DNA from: Nitrosospira briensis
GTDB taxonomy: Bacteria > Pseudomonadota > Gammaproteobacteria > Burkholderiales > Nitrosomonadaceae
DNA length: 64,000 nt
Assembly: GCF_900115125.1 (NCBI RefSeq)
Contig: NZ_FOVJ01000001.1
Location: 715,852-779,851, forward strand
Reading direction: 5' to 3'
Shown: piece after piece, positions 17,833 to 25,696 of the stretch
Position numbering within the stretch: position 1 is the first letter of the stretch
Layout: every line of letters begins with the position of its first letter
Translations under genes and position numbers: made by a program
The notes under the pieces: generated by a model
Database searches by the model: none
What the model saw: only the letters and a program-made list of their open reading frames with translations
Told to the model about the DNA's origin: nothing

Positions 17833-18989
17833 TGCGAGTTTGTTTCGTATCTCATACGGGGGGTAGAGGCGGGGCGGAATTAGCCATGCTCGAGTTGTTA
17901 CAGGGATTGATTGCCGAAGGCATCGAGTGCCGAGTCCTCGTTCCAAAGAAGGGACCAATATTAGCAGCACTCGACCGCTTGAACGTCGAGTGGAAAATAA
18001 TCCACTACCCCCGCTGGATGGTTGGTTCCCGTCATCGGTGGATGCTAGGCCGTATTACACGAACAGCTAAAGCAGTGTTAATGGCAATTTCGATGGCGCG
18101 CACTATTACAAGATGGAAGTGCGATATCGTAATTTCCAATACCATAGCCATCGGTGCTGGTGCCTTGGCGGCACGTGTAGCACATCTCCCGCATGTCTGG
18201 CATTTGCACGAATTCGGATTTCGCGATCCTAATCTACTTTTCGATCTAGGGAAACATCGAACAACCTACTTGATAAATCGCCTTTCCACCGTTTTTATAG
18301 CCAACTCCGACGCCGTATTTAAGGATTACGCACAGTATATTAACCAGCATAGGATGCGTAAAATTTATCAAGCGGTGACACTACGCGGTATGCTTGAGAA
18401 TGTAGAACGATATCCCGGCATCAACCCGGTTTTCAGCTGTGTAATAGTCGGTTCTCTCCATGTTGGAAAAGGTCAGGATGACGCCATTCGTGCGCTGGCT
18501 GAATTAGTGGGTCGGGGAATTGATATTGAGCTCCTTCTCGTAGGAGATGGTAGTAGGCGGTTCCGCGAAACACTGCACCAGCTAGTAAAAAGCCTTCGGT
18601 TGGAACAGAGCGTAAGATTTATCGGATACGCAGAGAATCCAGCGCAATTTATTCGAATAGCCGATGTCATGCTAGTGTGTTCCCGTTGGGAAGCTTTCGG
18701 GCGATCAACAGTAGAAGCGATGCTTGCGGGAAAGCCAGTTATTGGCACATCAAATAGCGGGGGTACGACCGAATTGATCCAGGATGGAAGAACGGGTCTA
18801 CTGTACGAAGCTGGTAGTCATATTGAGCTTGCCGATAAAATACAATATCTATATGAAAACATAGAGGAAAGATCAAGGCTAGGTACCGCTGCGCGTATCT
18901 GGGCAGCCGACCGCTTTACTCAAGAGCGCTATGCTAAGGAAGTGCTTAGCCTTTTTAGAGAAGTGTTGGCTAACGAAAAAAAAATATGA
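17832..18989 (+). CDS. GT4-family glycosyltransferase
   Basis: A 385-residue GT-B fold glycosyltransferase. N-terminal: MRVCFVSHTGGRGGAELAML with the glycine loop. C-terminal: VGSLHVGKGQDDAIRALAEL and SRWEAFGRSTVEAMLAGKPV, whose two Glu form the EX7E motif that binds the sugar nucleotide. It acts at the cytoplasmic face, adding a sugar to a lipid-linked glycan. I place the start at 17832, where TAATG links it to the ligase-like gene; six upstream codons are open but would overlap further. The sugar specificity is unknown. Confidence 0.9.
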   Translation: MRVCFVSHTGGRGGAELAMLELLQGLIAEGIECRVLVPKKGPILAALDRLNVEWKIIHYPRWMVGSRHRWMLGRITRTAKAVLMAISMARTITRWKCDIVISNTIAIGAGALAARVAHLPHVWHLHEFGFRDPNLLFDLGKHRTTYLINRLSTVFIANSDAVFKDYAQYINQHRMRKIYQAVTLRGMLENVERYPGINPVFSCVIVGSLHVGKGQDDAIRALAELVGRGIDIELLLVGDGSRRFRETLHQLVKSLRLEQSVRFIGYAENPAQFIRIADVMLVCSRWEAFGRSTVEAMLAGKPVIGTSNSGGTTELIQDGRTGLLYEAGSHIELADKIQYLYENIEERSRLGTAARIWAADRFTQERYAKEVLSLFREVLANEKKI

Positions 18990-19162
18990 ATTTTCACGTC
19001 TTTAAGCAGGCTCAAGTATTGAATATACTTCTTGCCAGCTTTTGGGTCAGTGCGGTCTTCACGAACAGATGTGCTATTAACCTGCTCTTCCCTCTTCTCG
19101 GTCTCGCTACCAAAGGCTTAGCAGATCGTTCTGTATTATCAGATGCAGTTAGGATTGCTTAA
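18986..19162 (+). pseudogene. 58-codon remnant or small membrane protein after the glycosyltransferase
   Basis: An ATG overlaps the stop of the GT4 gene (ATGA) and opens a 58-codon frame starting MNFHVFKQAQVLNILLASFW and containing INLLFPLLGLATKG. This looks like the first membrane segments of a polytopic protein that then stops. The coupling suggests a once longer gene in the polysaccharide operon, with the following 275 bases (19163-19437) showing no open frame. It might also be a real small membrane protein. Confidence 0.4.
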
Positions 19163-19437
19163 TCCCTTCGCTGCTTCCCGTTATCTTGTTATATATCTTT
19201 ATTCTGTATTTAGATCTGGCGTAGTTAACGTTACTAACGCGCTACGCAATTAAGCGCTAGGCAAAGTACGTTAAGGGCGTGCCTTCTGCAGACAAACATC
19301 CCTCTCGCTCCGTGCCGACCAACCGGAAAACCTAAGAGCCATTCAAGCGATGAAACGGGTTTAGCTAGACGCATTACTTTTGACTGTATCGGTTATGTTA
19401 ACTCAAGATACGTGGATAAAACCTCTCGGAACCTTTC

Positions 19438-20535
19438 ATGGCATTTAAATTTTTAATCGTTATTGCAACTACTATAGCGATCCTTATATATGGAATCATG
19501 GCGCCTGCGCACAACTGGGATATGGTTGCGTATGTGGCCACTGCATATCACAGGGACGGTTATAGAGGTTCAGACCTAACTCGGGTAACGTATGGGGAAA
19601 TAAAAAAGCAGGTAAGTAATAAAGTATTTACAAAACTAGTAACAGGGGGCTATCGAGAAACCGTATTTAGCGCCCCGTCCTCTTTGGAGCAACAAATCCC
19701 ATTCTATTCAATCAGATTTGGATATATCGAATTAATCCGGTTGTTTAAACATTTCGGCTTGAGTTACACGAAAGCAACGTATGTGATCAGCGCTATCTTC
19801 GCTTCGTTGTCCGTCCTAATACTAAGCTTAATTATTTCAGAAACTACTGTTCCCATTGGAATACTCCCGTTTGTTGTTGGGTTAACGGGATACGACGAAA
19901 TAGCGAGGCTTTCCACGCCCGACGCAATGGCTTGTTTTTTTTCGCTTCTAGCAATATATAGTTTAATTAGAAAACGAAAATGGGTATTTGTTTTAGCGGC
20001 TATCCTTCCGTTGATTAGGACCGATTTCATATTGCTTTCAGGGCTTTTAATGATATTCACGTATCGTCAAGGGGACAGGTTTATTTCATTATTTTCAGTT
20101 TTGAGTGCTGTTGCTATTTATATCGCAATTAACAGTGTGAGCGGAAACTACGGTTACCTTACGCTTTTTAACTTTACTTTTATCGGTTCCCTTAACCCAT
20201 ACCCGGCAACTATCGTTTTTTCTGATCAGCCCAGAGACTATTTGATGCCATACGTATTACTGTTGCGTAGTCTAATTTCCCATCCTCATATCGTGGTCTA
20301 TGCGCTAGCTACTTATTTATTTTGGCTAAATCAAGATCAAGACCAGCTTAGGTGGTGCAACGCGGATTTCTACTGTTTTTTTAGCCTGCCGTTTGTATTT
20401 ACTGCCGCGCATATGCTTCTATTCCCTACAAGTCATTTCCGGTTTTTCGTTTTTTCCGCTTCCTTAATCTTCATTTGGAGTTTAACAGTCATAACCCGAT
20501 TAAAAGCGCTGGATCGAGCAGCAAAGTTGGGGTAG
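19438..20535 (+). CDS. Polytopic membrane protein, GT-C glycosyltransferase-like
   Basis: A 365-residue protein with about nine or ten hydrophobic segments. After the first comes a periplasmic loop starting HNWDMVAYVATAY, reminiscent of the acidic first-loop motif of GT-C glycosyltransferases that use polyprenyl-phosphate sugars. It is markedly AT-rich with A/T-ending codons, unlike genes outside this patch, which suggests horizontal gain. It follows the polysaccharide genes in the same direction but with a 275-base gap. The GT-C call rests on topology and one motif only. Confidence 0.6.
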   Translation: MAFKFLIVIATTIAILIYGIMAPAHNWDMVAYVATAYHRDGYRGSDLTRVTYGEIKKQVSNKVFTKLVTGGYRETVFSAPSSLEQQIPFYSIRFGYIELIRLFKHFGLSYTKATYVISAIFASLSVLILSLIISETTVPIGILPFVVGLTGYDEIARLSTPDAMACFFSLLAIYSLIRKRKWVFVLAAILPLIRTDFILLSGLLMIFTYRQGDRFISLFSVLSAVAIYIAINSVSGNYGYLTLFNFTFIGSLNPYPATIVFSDQPRDYLMPYVLLLRSLISHPHIVVYALATYLFWLNQDQDQLRWCNADFYCFFSLPFVFTAAHMLLFPTSHFRFFVFSASLIFIWSLTVITRLKALDRAAKLG

Positions 20536-20651
20536 GAACGGAATACTTCCACTCACTAGCCAACAATCGATATCAATTCGGATTATGTTGTTTATTATGA
20601 CACTGGTAGCCTCAGAATAAAAAACCCGAGTTTGATCGAAGGTTAAACGAG

Positions 20652-20671
20652 GCTGCCCGTATTGGGGCAGC
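20652..20671 (-). terminator. Hairpin downstream of the prophage late genes
   Basis: A 7-bp inverted repeat (GCTGCCC / GGGCAGC) with a 6-base loop lies about 50 bases past the last prophage gene in its reading direction. A T6 run on the minus strand follows only some 30 bases later, so this is a weak terminator candidate. Confidence 0.35.
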
Positions 20672-20717
20672 GAGTCCTGTGCGCAAGAAAGGCATGTTAA
20701 GGAAGTTACTGGTCTAT

Positions 20718-21479
20718 TCAGCGGAGTGTTGACGAGGGAAAAAATTTTGTCGCAAATTCCCTCAAATTGATATCTTCTTCCCGTCCATCCTCAAATCTGA
20801 ATTTCCATACATTTTGTTGCCGATCATTACGCTTCACTTGCACTGGGTCATCCTCCAGGCTCACCCCTCCTTTTCTCAAAATCGCTCTCGCTCCTTTTAC
20901 GTCCCCATTTAGCAATAAATGCATCGCATCGGGTATTCGTTTTTTCTTTGCCGTATAGGCCTGACTCATCCATGGGGCCATCTCCTCCAGAAGGCCATGC
21001 TTCCGGTAGACGCTTGCCATGCGGGAAAGCTCATCCGGGTCTTCCAGGAGATTGCCGATCAACATGCGCTTGCCGATCATCTCGTCAGACGATGTTGACC
21101 GCTGCGCTTGCGCTACTGGCTTGTCCACGCCGGCAAGCCCCGCCGCCCTTGTGTCCACGACTGTGGGCGTTTGCGCTGATATAGCGCTCAGCCCAGGAGC
21201 TAACCGAACAGGCTTGGCTTGCGTGCTGTATTGACCAGGGCGCTGCCCGGCATTCAGCCAGCCGGCGACTATCTCGTCATTGGCGGCCCGCAGCCGGGCG
21301 CGCTTCTCTTTGTTGTAGTCAATCTCGTCCATTTTCGCCTGATGGAATTCTGCATCCCGTTCATCGGCTTTTGCCTTCCTGCCGACATATTGCCGTCGCA
21401 AACCCATTTCCTGGCCGGTACGCAGTCCTTCTGCGAGCCCTCCCGCAAACGCACCGAGCCCGCTGAATCCCTTAGCCAT
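20718..21479 (-). CDS. Phage internal virion / ejection-type protein
   Basis: A 253-residue protein and the last gene of the module. The N-terminus is Gly/Ala-rich (MAKGFSGLGAFAGGLAEGLR), then a charged helical stretch (KAKADERDAEFHQAKMDEID). The C-terminal part (RMASVYRKHGLLEEMAPWMS) looks globular. The gene position, after the other internal-protein gene at the end of the late cluster, fits podoviral ejection proteins. I chose the ATG at 21479 because GAGGAG lies seven bases upstream; an ATG five codons earlier has none. It slightly overlaps the upstream gene. The role is inferred. Confidence 0.62.
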   Translation of the reverse strand: MAKGFSGLGAFAGGLAEGLRTGQEMGLRRQYVGRKAKADERDAEFHQAKMDEIDYNKEKRARLRAANDEIVAGWLNAGQRPGQYSTQAKPVRLAPGLSAISAQTPTVVDTRAAGLAGVDKPVAQAQRSTSSDEMIGKRMLIGNLLEDPDELSRMASVYRKHGLLEEMAPWMSQAYTAKKKRIPDAMHLLLNGDVKGARAILRKGGVSLEDDPVQVKRNDRQQNVWKFRFEDGREEDINLREFATKFFPSSTLR

Positions 21480-22614
21480 GCTCAATCTCCTCATTTTTCT
21501 TGTCGGTACGCTTTAACGTAGCCAGACTCCCGCTATTGATTCGATGGATAAAATCCTCTCCCACCAACACCACCGCTTTCTTGTTCAGCACTGCTTCTCC
21601 ATTGGATAAGCGGATTGGCCGGGTACCTTCGATGGTTCCTTGGATAGAATCGCTGTCGCCGGTGCCAGGGCCTTCTATCATGCCCCCTTCCGTGTAGCCC
21701 TTTCGTTTGAGGAAAGACAAGCCGCAGTCACAACGGCCGGGTTGGAATCTATAAATACTGCTGTCCTTGATGACGCCGCCTTCGCGGAGCCCCGGGCCCA
21801 TCAGGTAAGCCCCGCCCAGCGTCCCAGCCAGACTTCCCAATCCGCTAAGCGCCGCTGCCTGGTTTTGCTGTTGTTGCTGCCAGGCCCCTAGCTGCCCCTG
21901 GTACTGATTCAGCATCATGTTGCCGGCAGAGTTATTTGACGTGAGAGCTCCACCGAACCAGTTTTGTGCCGCATTCATCCCGGCATTATGCAATCCCGCT
22001 TTGGTGGTGAAATTCCCTGTGGCTGAGTTACCGGCATTTAACGCCGCCGCATCGGTTGCTATCCCGGTGGTGGGCATGCTGCGTCCGAATTGCGCCGCGC
22101 CTTGCCGCATCGCCATGCCTTGCAGCTCCGTATCCCACCGTGCCTTGTTCATGGCGCCTGCCGTATCCTTGGCAAGCCCCAGGTTAAGCTCATGCGCCAA
22201 AGCCTGAAATCTGCCTGAATTCGGGTTGACTCCCATGCGGGCCATCGCCCGCTGGTTCGATTCCAGTGCGCCTTGATACCCTCGTGCAATGGTGCCTCCC
22301 GCTTCCGCCGCCATCCGGTCTTTTCGCTCCGGCGAGTCAAACTCGTTGGCGTCCTTGACCATACGCTCTTCAACCGGCGCAAACAGGTCACGATAAATCT
22401 GCCATTGTGACTCCGCCCGCGCGGCATTCGCCTCGCCGGATGCGATTTGCCGGTCGATGACCTTTTGAATCAGCGGGTCCTGTACTCTGGCGCGGTCCTT
22501 CTCCCATTCCAGTTGTTGTTTCGCTACGTCAAGCTGCTGCTGCCCGATGTCGGCATTCTGCTTTGCTGCCTGGCCGATCAACGGATCGGGTTTAGGCGGT
22601 TTCGAGCTGCACAT
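21472..22614 (-). CDS. Phage internal virion / DNA ejection-type protein
   Basis: A 380-residue protein starting MCSSKPPKPDPLIGQAAKQN, followed by Gln-rich helices (QQLDVAKQQLEWEKDRARVQ), a Gly/Ala/Asn-rich middle and a C-terminus with GGMIEGPGTGDSD and RLSNGEAVLNKKAVVLVG. That tail block recurs in internal or injection proteins of podoviruses of Burkholderiales phages as I know them. The ATG has GGAG seven bases upstream and overlaps the GNAT gene by 23 bases. It is probably packaged inside the capsid and ejected with DNA. Confidence 0.68.
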   Translation of the reverse strand: MCSSKPPKPDPLIGQAAKQNADIGQQQLDVAKQQLEWEKDRARVQDPLIQKVIDRQIASGEANAARAESQWQIYRDLFAPVEERMVKDANEFDSPERKDRMAAEAGGTIARGYQGALESNQRAMARMGVNPNSGRFQALAHELNLGLAKDTAGAMNKARWDTELQGMAMRQGAAQFGRSMPTTGIATDAAALNAGNSATGNFTTKAGLHNAGMNAAQNWFGGALTSNNSAGNMMLNQYQGQLGAWQQQQQNQAAALSGLGSLAGTLGGAYLMGPGLREGGVIKDSSIYRFQPGRCDCGLSFLKRKGYTEGGMIEGPGTGDSDSIQGTIEGTRPIRLSNGEAVLNKKAVVLVGEDFIHRINSGSLATLKRTDKKNEEIEHG

Positions 22615-23218
22615 CTTCTGTCTCCAATATTTTGGTCAATCCGTTTTCAACATGACGATAGCCAAGCAACCGGAAGAACCGGCAGGCCTTGTTTACCGTC
22701 TTCACGGTAATGTTGATTTCTGTTGCGCCCAGTACGCGCATCGCATTCTCGACGTAGGCAACGAAACGGCTTGCCGCCCTCCCCTTGCGGGCTTCGGGCA
22801 ATAGGTAGAGCGTGTCTTCCGTGGCAATGATGGTTCGCGTATGCGTGCTTTTATCGAGATACATCGCGCAGTTCCCCAGCAACTTGCCGTCCTGCCTCAG
22901 GGTCAGGAGAACGTAGCGCCCGGCCCGCTCATAACGGCAAAATGTTTCGTAATCAGGGTTGAAAGGCAGGTTATGCCGGTGCACTTCTGTCTCATTCCAA
23001 TGCGCTCGGTGCAAGGGTTTTATTTCGTCCGTGATGTCTCCAATGCGCTCGATCGCGAATGTAAAACCTTCATGGTGTTCCGGCTCGATCTTCCCAATGT
23101 CGCTTGCCTGTACCAGCGTTTCGAGCCGCCCTGCCGCGATGCAGAGGTCGGCAGCCAGCTCCGGCGATAAGGGCAAGCCAATATTTGCCTTGAGCAAGGC
23201 AATCAGTTCGGTATTCAA
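22592..23218 (-). CDS. Phage GNAT-family protein in the virion cluster
   Basis: A 208-residue protein with a GNAT acetyltransferase-like fold: RYVLLTLRQDGKLLGNCAMY in the middle strands, LYLLPEARKGRAASRFVAYV with the R/G-x-G-x-A loop that binds acetyl-CoA, and CRFFRLLGYRHVENGLTKIL near the end. Proteins like this occur in the structural clusters of several podoviruses, sometimes as internal virion components. The start is TTG immediately after the upstream stop. Acetyl-CoA binding is likely but the target is unknown. Confidence 0.72.
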   Translation of the reverse strand: MNTELIALLKANIGLPLSPELAADLCIAAGRLETLVQASDIGKIEPEHHEGFTFAIERIGDITDEIKPLHRAHWNETEVHRHNLPFNPDYETFCRYERAGRYVLLTLRQDGKLLGNCAMYLDKSTHTRTIIATEDTLYLLPEARKGRAASRFVAYVENAMRVLGATEINITVKTVNKACRFFRLLGYRHVENGLTKILETEDVQLETA

Positions 23219-24742
23219 TTAGCTGTCCATTCTGGTGATGAGTTGCTCGAGCGAATCGCGCACGGCGTTTGTGTAGCGATAAAGCGCCTCGCACTCTGCC
23301 CTGGTGGGTGTAGCGGAAAACGTCAACGCCTGGAACTTGGGTACTGCTACCTTGTTTCCCCGCCTTCCAATCAGTATCTCGATCATCGTTTTGAGCCATT
23401 CCGGTGTTCCGGGCGGTATGCCCGGTTTCTTGATGCGAAACGCTTCGACAATGCCTGAAATCAGCGATGCCTCAACTACGATGGCATTGCTGATCGTACT
23501 GATGCCGGCTTTATTAAGCTGGCGCGACGCGGCGGCAACAAGAATATATGTCTGAGCGACAGATCCATTTCCGGCAGTGTTGGCTTGTATGGATGGCGCC
23601 CCTGCCAGGCCTCCTTTGCCGATATACAGGGGGCCTGTACCGCTTGTGTTCGCCTGGACGGTTGCCAGGGCAACAAGACCGTGTCCCTGAATTACCCCGG
23701 ATGCAGAGGACATGCTCTCTTGCGTTGGCCCTATAACCAGCAACCCATGAGCCTGCCTTATCGCGCCCGTTTCAAACGCATTGATCTGATGGCTCGGCTC
23801 GGCGGCAAAGGAAAGGTCAGCTGTAATAGCGCCAGCGCTCGACGCGTTGACCTGAGAACCCGGCACAACGGCGAGAATCTGATCTTGAGTAATGGCCTCG
23901 ACACTGCTCTCGCCAACCTGGGCCGGTACAGACCCAGCCAGAACGTGATGCTGGGCGATTGTTATCGCGTTGCTTTCATTTGGCTGAATTGAGCTTGCGC
24001 CAGTTAAAATATGCGCCGATCCGCTGCTGCTCCACAACTTTCTTGCCCGGGTCTTTAATAACTGCCATGGATTTTCATGGAATGCCCTGGATTCAGCTTC
24101 ACCCCAAACGGTATCGGTGTATCCGGCTATCAGTATCGTCCCGCTAAAGTCCCATAATGTTCCACCGGAGTACCGCCCAAGATTAAAATTCTTGTTCCCC
24201 GCTCCCCATGCGACGGGGGGTCCGGCCCATTTTAACCCGCTATCTGTCCCGTCGAGAAAGGCTTTGCATGTTGCCGCGGTGCCCCCGGACGCCAATACAA
24301 TGCTCCGGTTTTTAGTTTTGAACCAGGACGGTAGCGTGCCGATACTGGCTGGAGTGGAACTGATATGCACTTGCAGACCGGGATTGATCTGGTGCGCGAA
24401 TCCGACAGGAGATGATGCGCCGAATAAAGCATGCCCATGGGTGTCAGCAGCACCTACAGTGGGGCACCACATAAAGAAGGAGCCTGTATTGCCGGTAATC
24501 TCCGGGTAGCCCGTATAACCGTAATAGTCGTCAGCCCCGTCGAATGAGAATGCGCGCCCCCTCTGGGTGGTTGCAATTGCGGCATTGCCTCCGGGTATCC
24601 AGACGCGGCCTGTTACGAGATCAACCGGCCCTGCAGCGGGGTTCCACAGTATCCGTACGCCTTTGGCAAGTCCGGCATAATCGATTGGCGCCGCATACTG
24701 AGGCTGGTTTTTGAGCCGGTTTGGCAGGGTTATCACGGCCAT
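23219..24742 (-). CDS. LamG-like phage surface protein with tandem 23-residue repeats
   Basis: A 507-residue protein. Residues about 20-235 resemble a LamG/concanavalin-type jelly roll (RAFSFDGADDYYGYTGYPEI; GTLWDFSGTILIAGYTDTVW), a fold that often binds glycans. Residues about 243-435 form some nine imperfect repeats of 20-25 residues built round a Q-x-N-x-S...G-x-I pattern. The C-terminus is helical (TRAECEALYRYTNAVRDSLE). It sits between the nozzle-like and internal protein genes, suiting a tail or receptor-contact component. The call is structural by context; the ligand is unknown. Confidence 0.65.
   Translation of the reverse strand: MAVITLPNRLKNQPQYAAPIDYAGLAKGVRILWNPAAGPVDLVTGRVWIPGGNAAIATTQRGRAFSFDGADDYYGYTGYPEITGNTGSFFMWCPTVGAADTHGHALFGASSPVGFAHQINPGLQVHISSTPASIGTLPSWFKTKNRSIVLASGGTAATCKAFLDGTDSGLKWAGPPVAWGAGNKNFNLGRYSGGTLWDFSGTILIAGYTDTVWGEAESRAFHENPWQLLKTRARKLWSSSGSAHILTGASSIQPNESNAITIAQHHVLAGSVPAQVGESSVEAITQDQILAVVPGSQVNASSAGAITADLSFAAEPSHQINAFETGAIRQAHGLLVIGPTQESMSSASGVIQGHGLVALATVQANTSGTGPLYIGKGGLAGAPSIQANTAGNGSVAQTYILVAAASRQLNKAGISTISNAIVVEASLISGIVEAFRIKKPGIPPGTPEWLKTMIEILIGRRGNKVAVPKFQALTFSATPTRAECEALYRYTNAVRDSLEQLITRMDS
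23438..24016 (-). repeat. Protein-level tandem repeats inside the LamG-like gene
   Basis: About nine imperfect units of 60-75 bases encode segments such as DQILAVVPGSQVNASSAGAI and HGLVALATVQANTSGTGPL. The units are diverged at DNA level, so they are old rather than freshly copied. They probably fold as stacked beta strands. Confidence 0.6.
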
Positions 24743-24756
24743 GTTTTACGTGTTTT

Positions 24757-25194
24757 TTAGTTGGAAACGCCGATAATATCCGCCATGTAAATATTCCCTG
24801 AACTCAGCGGCACGCCCATATCATTTTTTACGACCAGCTTCAGGTAGCGAGTGATAGGCAGACCTTGCAGGCTGAAGAATTTCCGATGCGTGCCGGTATC
24901 ATTGCAAGACAATGTACCGATCCAGTGCAGGTCCGCTTCTTCGGTTGCAGTTGTGCCGCTTTCCGGTCCGGTGCCGAAATTGATATTGTCCAGTGACAGC
25001 TTTGCGAAAAGGATAAGCTGCCGATTGCCGCTCGGGATTCCGTTCGGGTCGCATTCCACTTCGAAAGTAACGTCCAAAGGGATGGCCGACCCCAGATCCA
25101 TTGCTGACGAGCTTATATAGCTAGCGCTTGCCAGCGTCCCCAGATTGAGTACGGATGCGCTGCGAGCGCTTTGTGTTTGTGTAAAATTCGCCAT
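24757..25194 (-). CDS. Phage structural protein, hypothetical
   Basis: A 145-residue protein with Ser/Ala-rich start (MANFTQTQSARSASVLNLGT) and beta-rich body (DVTFEVECDPNGIPSGNRQL; GLPITRYLKLVVKNDMGVPL), looking like a small jelly-roll virion protein. It is placed between the nozzle-like gene and the LamG gene, transcribed with them. The function is unknown; a minor tail or head-surface component is the likeliest role. Confidence 0.6.
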   Translation of the reverse strand: MANFTQTQSARSASVLNLGTLASASYISSSAMDLGSAIPLDVTFEVECDPNGIPSGNRQLILFAKLSLDNINFGTGPESGTTATEEADLHWIGTLSCNDTGTHRKFFSLQGLPITRYLKLVVKNDMGVPLSSGNIYMADIIGVSN

Positions 25195-25239
25195 AGCTTA
25201 TCCTAAAGAGTTTTTTTGCTTTGTTTAGTACGGTCCCGT

Positions 25240-25623
25240 TTAAACAGGCTGTGCGCTGGTATAAGTTAAAATCGGAAAGTTGACCGTATTCCCGCCGGTA
25301 ACCACCTGGTCGGTGGTCTCATCCGTTACGAGCAGAACCTTGCTTGTGCTATCGGTAAAGGCGATATGCAGATCCGGAGCGGCGCCTGAACTGGCGAAGG
25401 CAGTTCCGTTTTTGGCAGAGACAGTTAAAACACGGGCGGCGCCATCCGCACCGGATAGTGCATAGTCCCCGGGAACCATCGTAACCTCGCAGATTGCATT
25501 TCCGTTAACTGTCGCGTAGCTGTCTCCCGCCGTGTAGGCTTTGAGCAGCAGCATGCGGATCGCGCCGTTCCTGATCGCATTAAGACCGCCGTCTAAAACA
25601 TCGGCTGACACATATTTCGCCAA
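25240..25623 (-). CDS. Phage structural protein, hypothetical
   Basis: A 127-residue protein (starts MAKYVSADVLDGGLNAIRNG) with beta-rich composition (GAARVLTVSAKNGTAFASSG). The start is TTG: an AGGAG lies seven bases upstream and no ATG suits. A strong terminator ends only about 26 bases before this start, leaving no room for a standard promoter. This suggests read-through or a phage-specific promoter. Role unknown; similar small proteins occur in phage virion clusters. Confidence 0.6.
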   Translation of the reverse strand: MAKYVSADVLDGGLNAIRNGAIRMLLLKAYTAGDSYATVNGNAICEVTMVPGDYALSGADGAARVLTVSAKNGTAFASSGAAPDLHIAFTDSTSKVLLVTDETTDQVVTGGNTVNFPILTYTSAQPV

Positions 25624-25648
25624 TTCAGTACTCCTTTTCTATAGTCGT

Positions 25649-25676
25649 AAAAAAAGCCGCTTATCCAAAGCGGCTT
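25649..25676 (-). terminator. Intrinsic terminator after the nozzle-like gene
   Basis: A perfect 9-bp stem (AAGCCGCTT / AAGCGGCTT) with a 5-base loop is followed on the minus strand by a run of seven T. It lies between the nozzle-like gene and the next structural gene. Confidence 0.85.
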
Positions 25677-25696
25677 GGGTGCGGATCAAATATTTG

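Noticed and set aside
20614-20626. AATAAAAAACCCG shared with the right edge (about 42618-42630), as an attachment repeat
   Set aside because: The 13-base match lies in A-rich terminator-type sequence at both ends, which explains it. No integrase or tRNA is nearby, so an att site is not supported.
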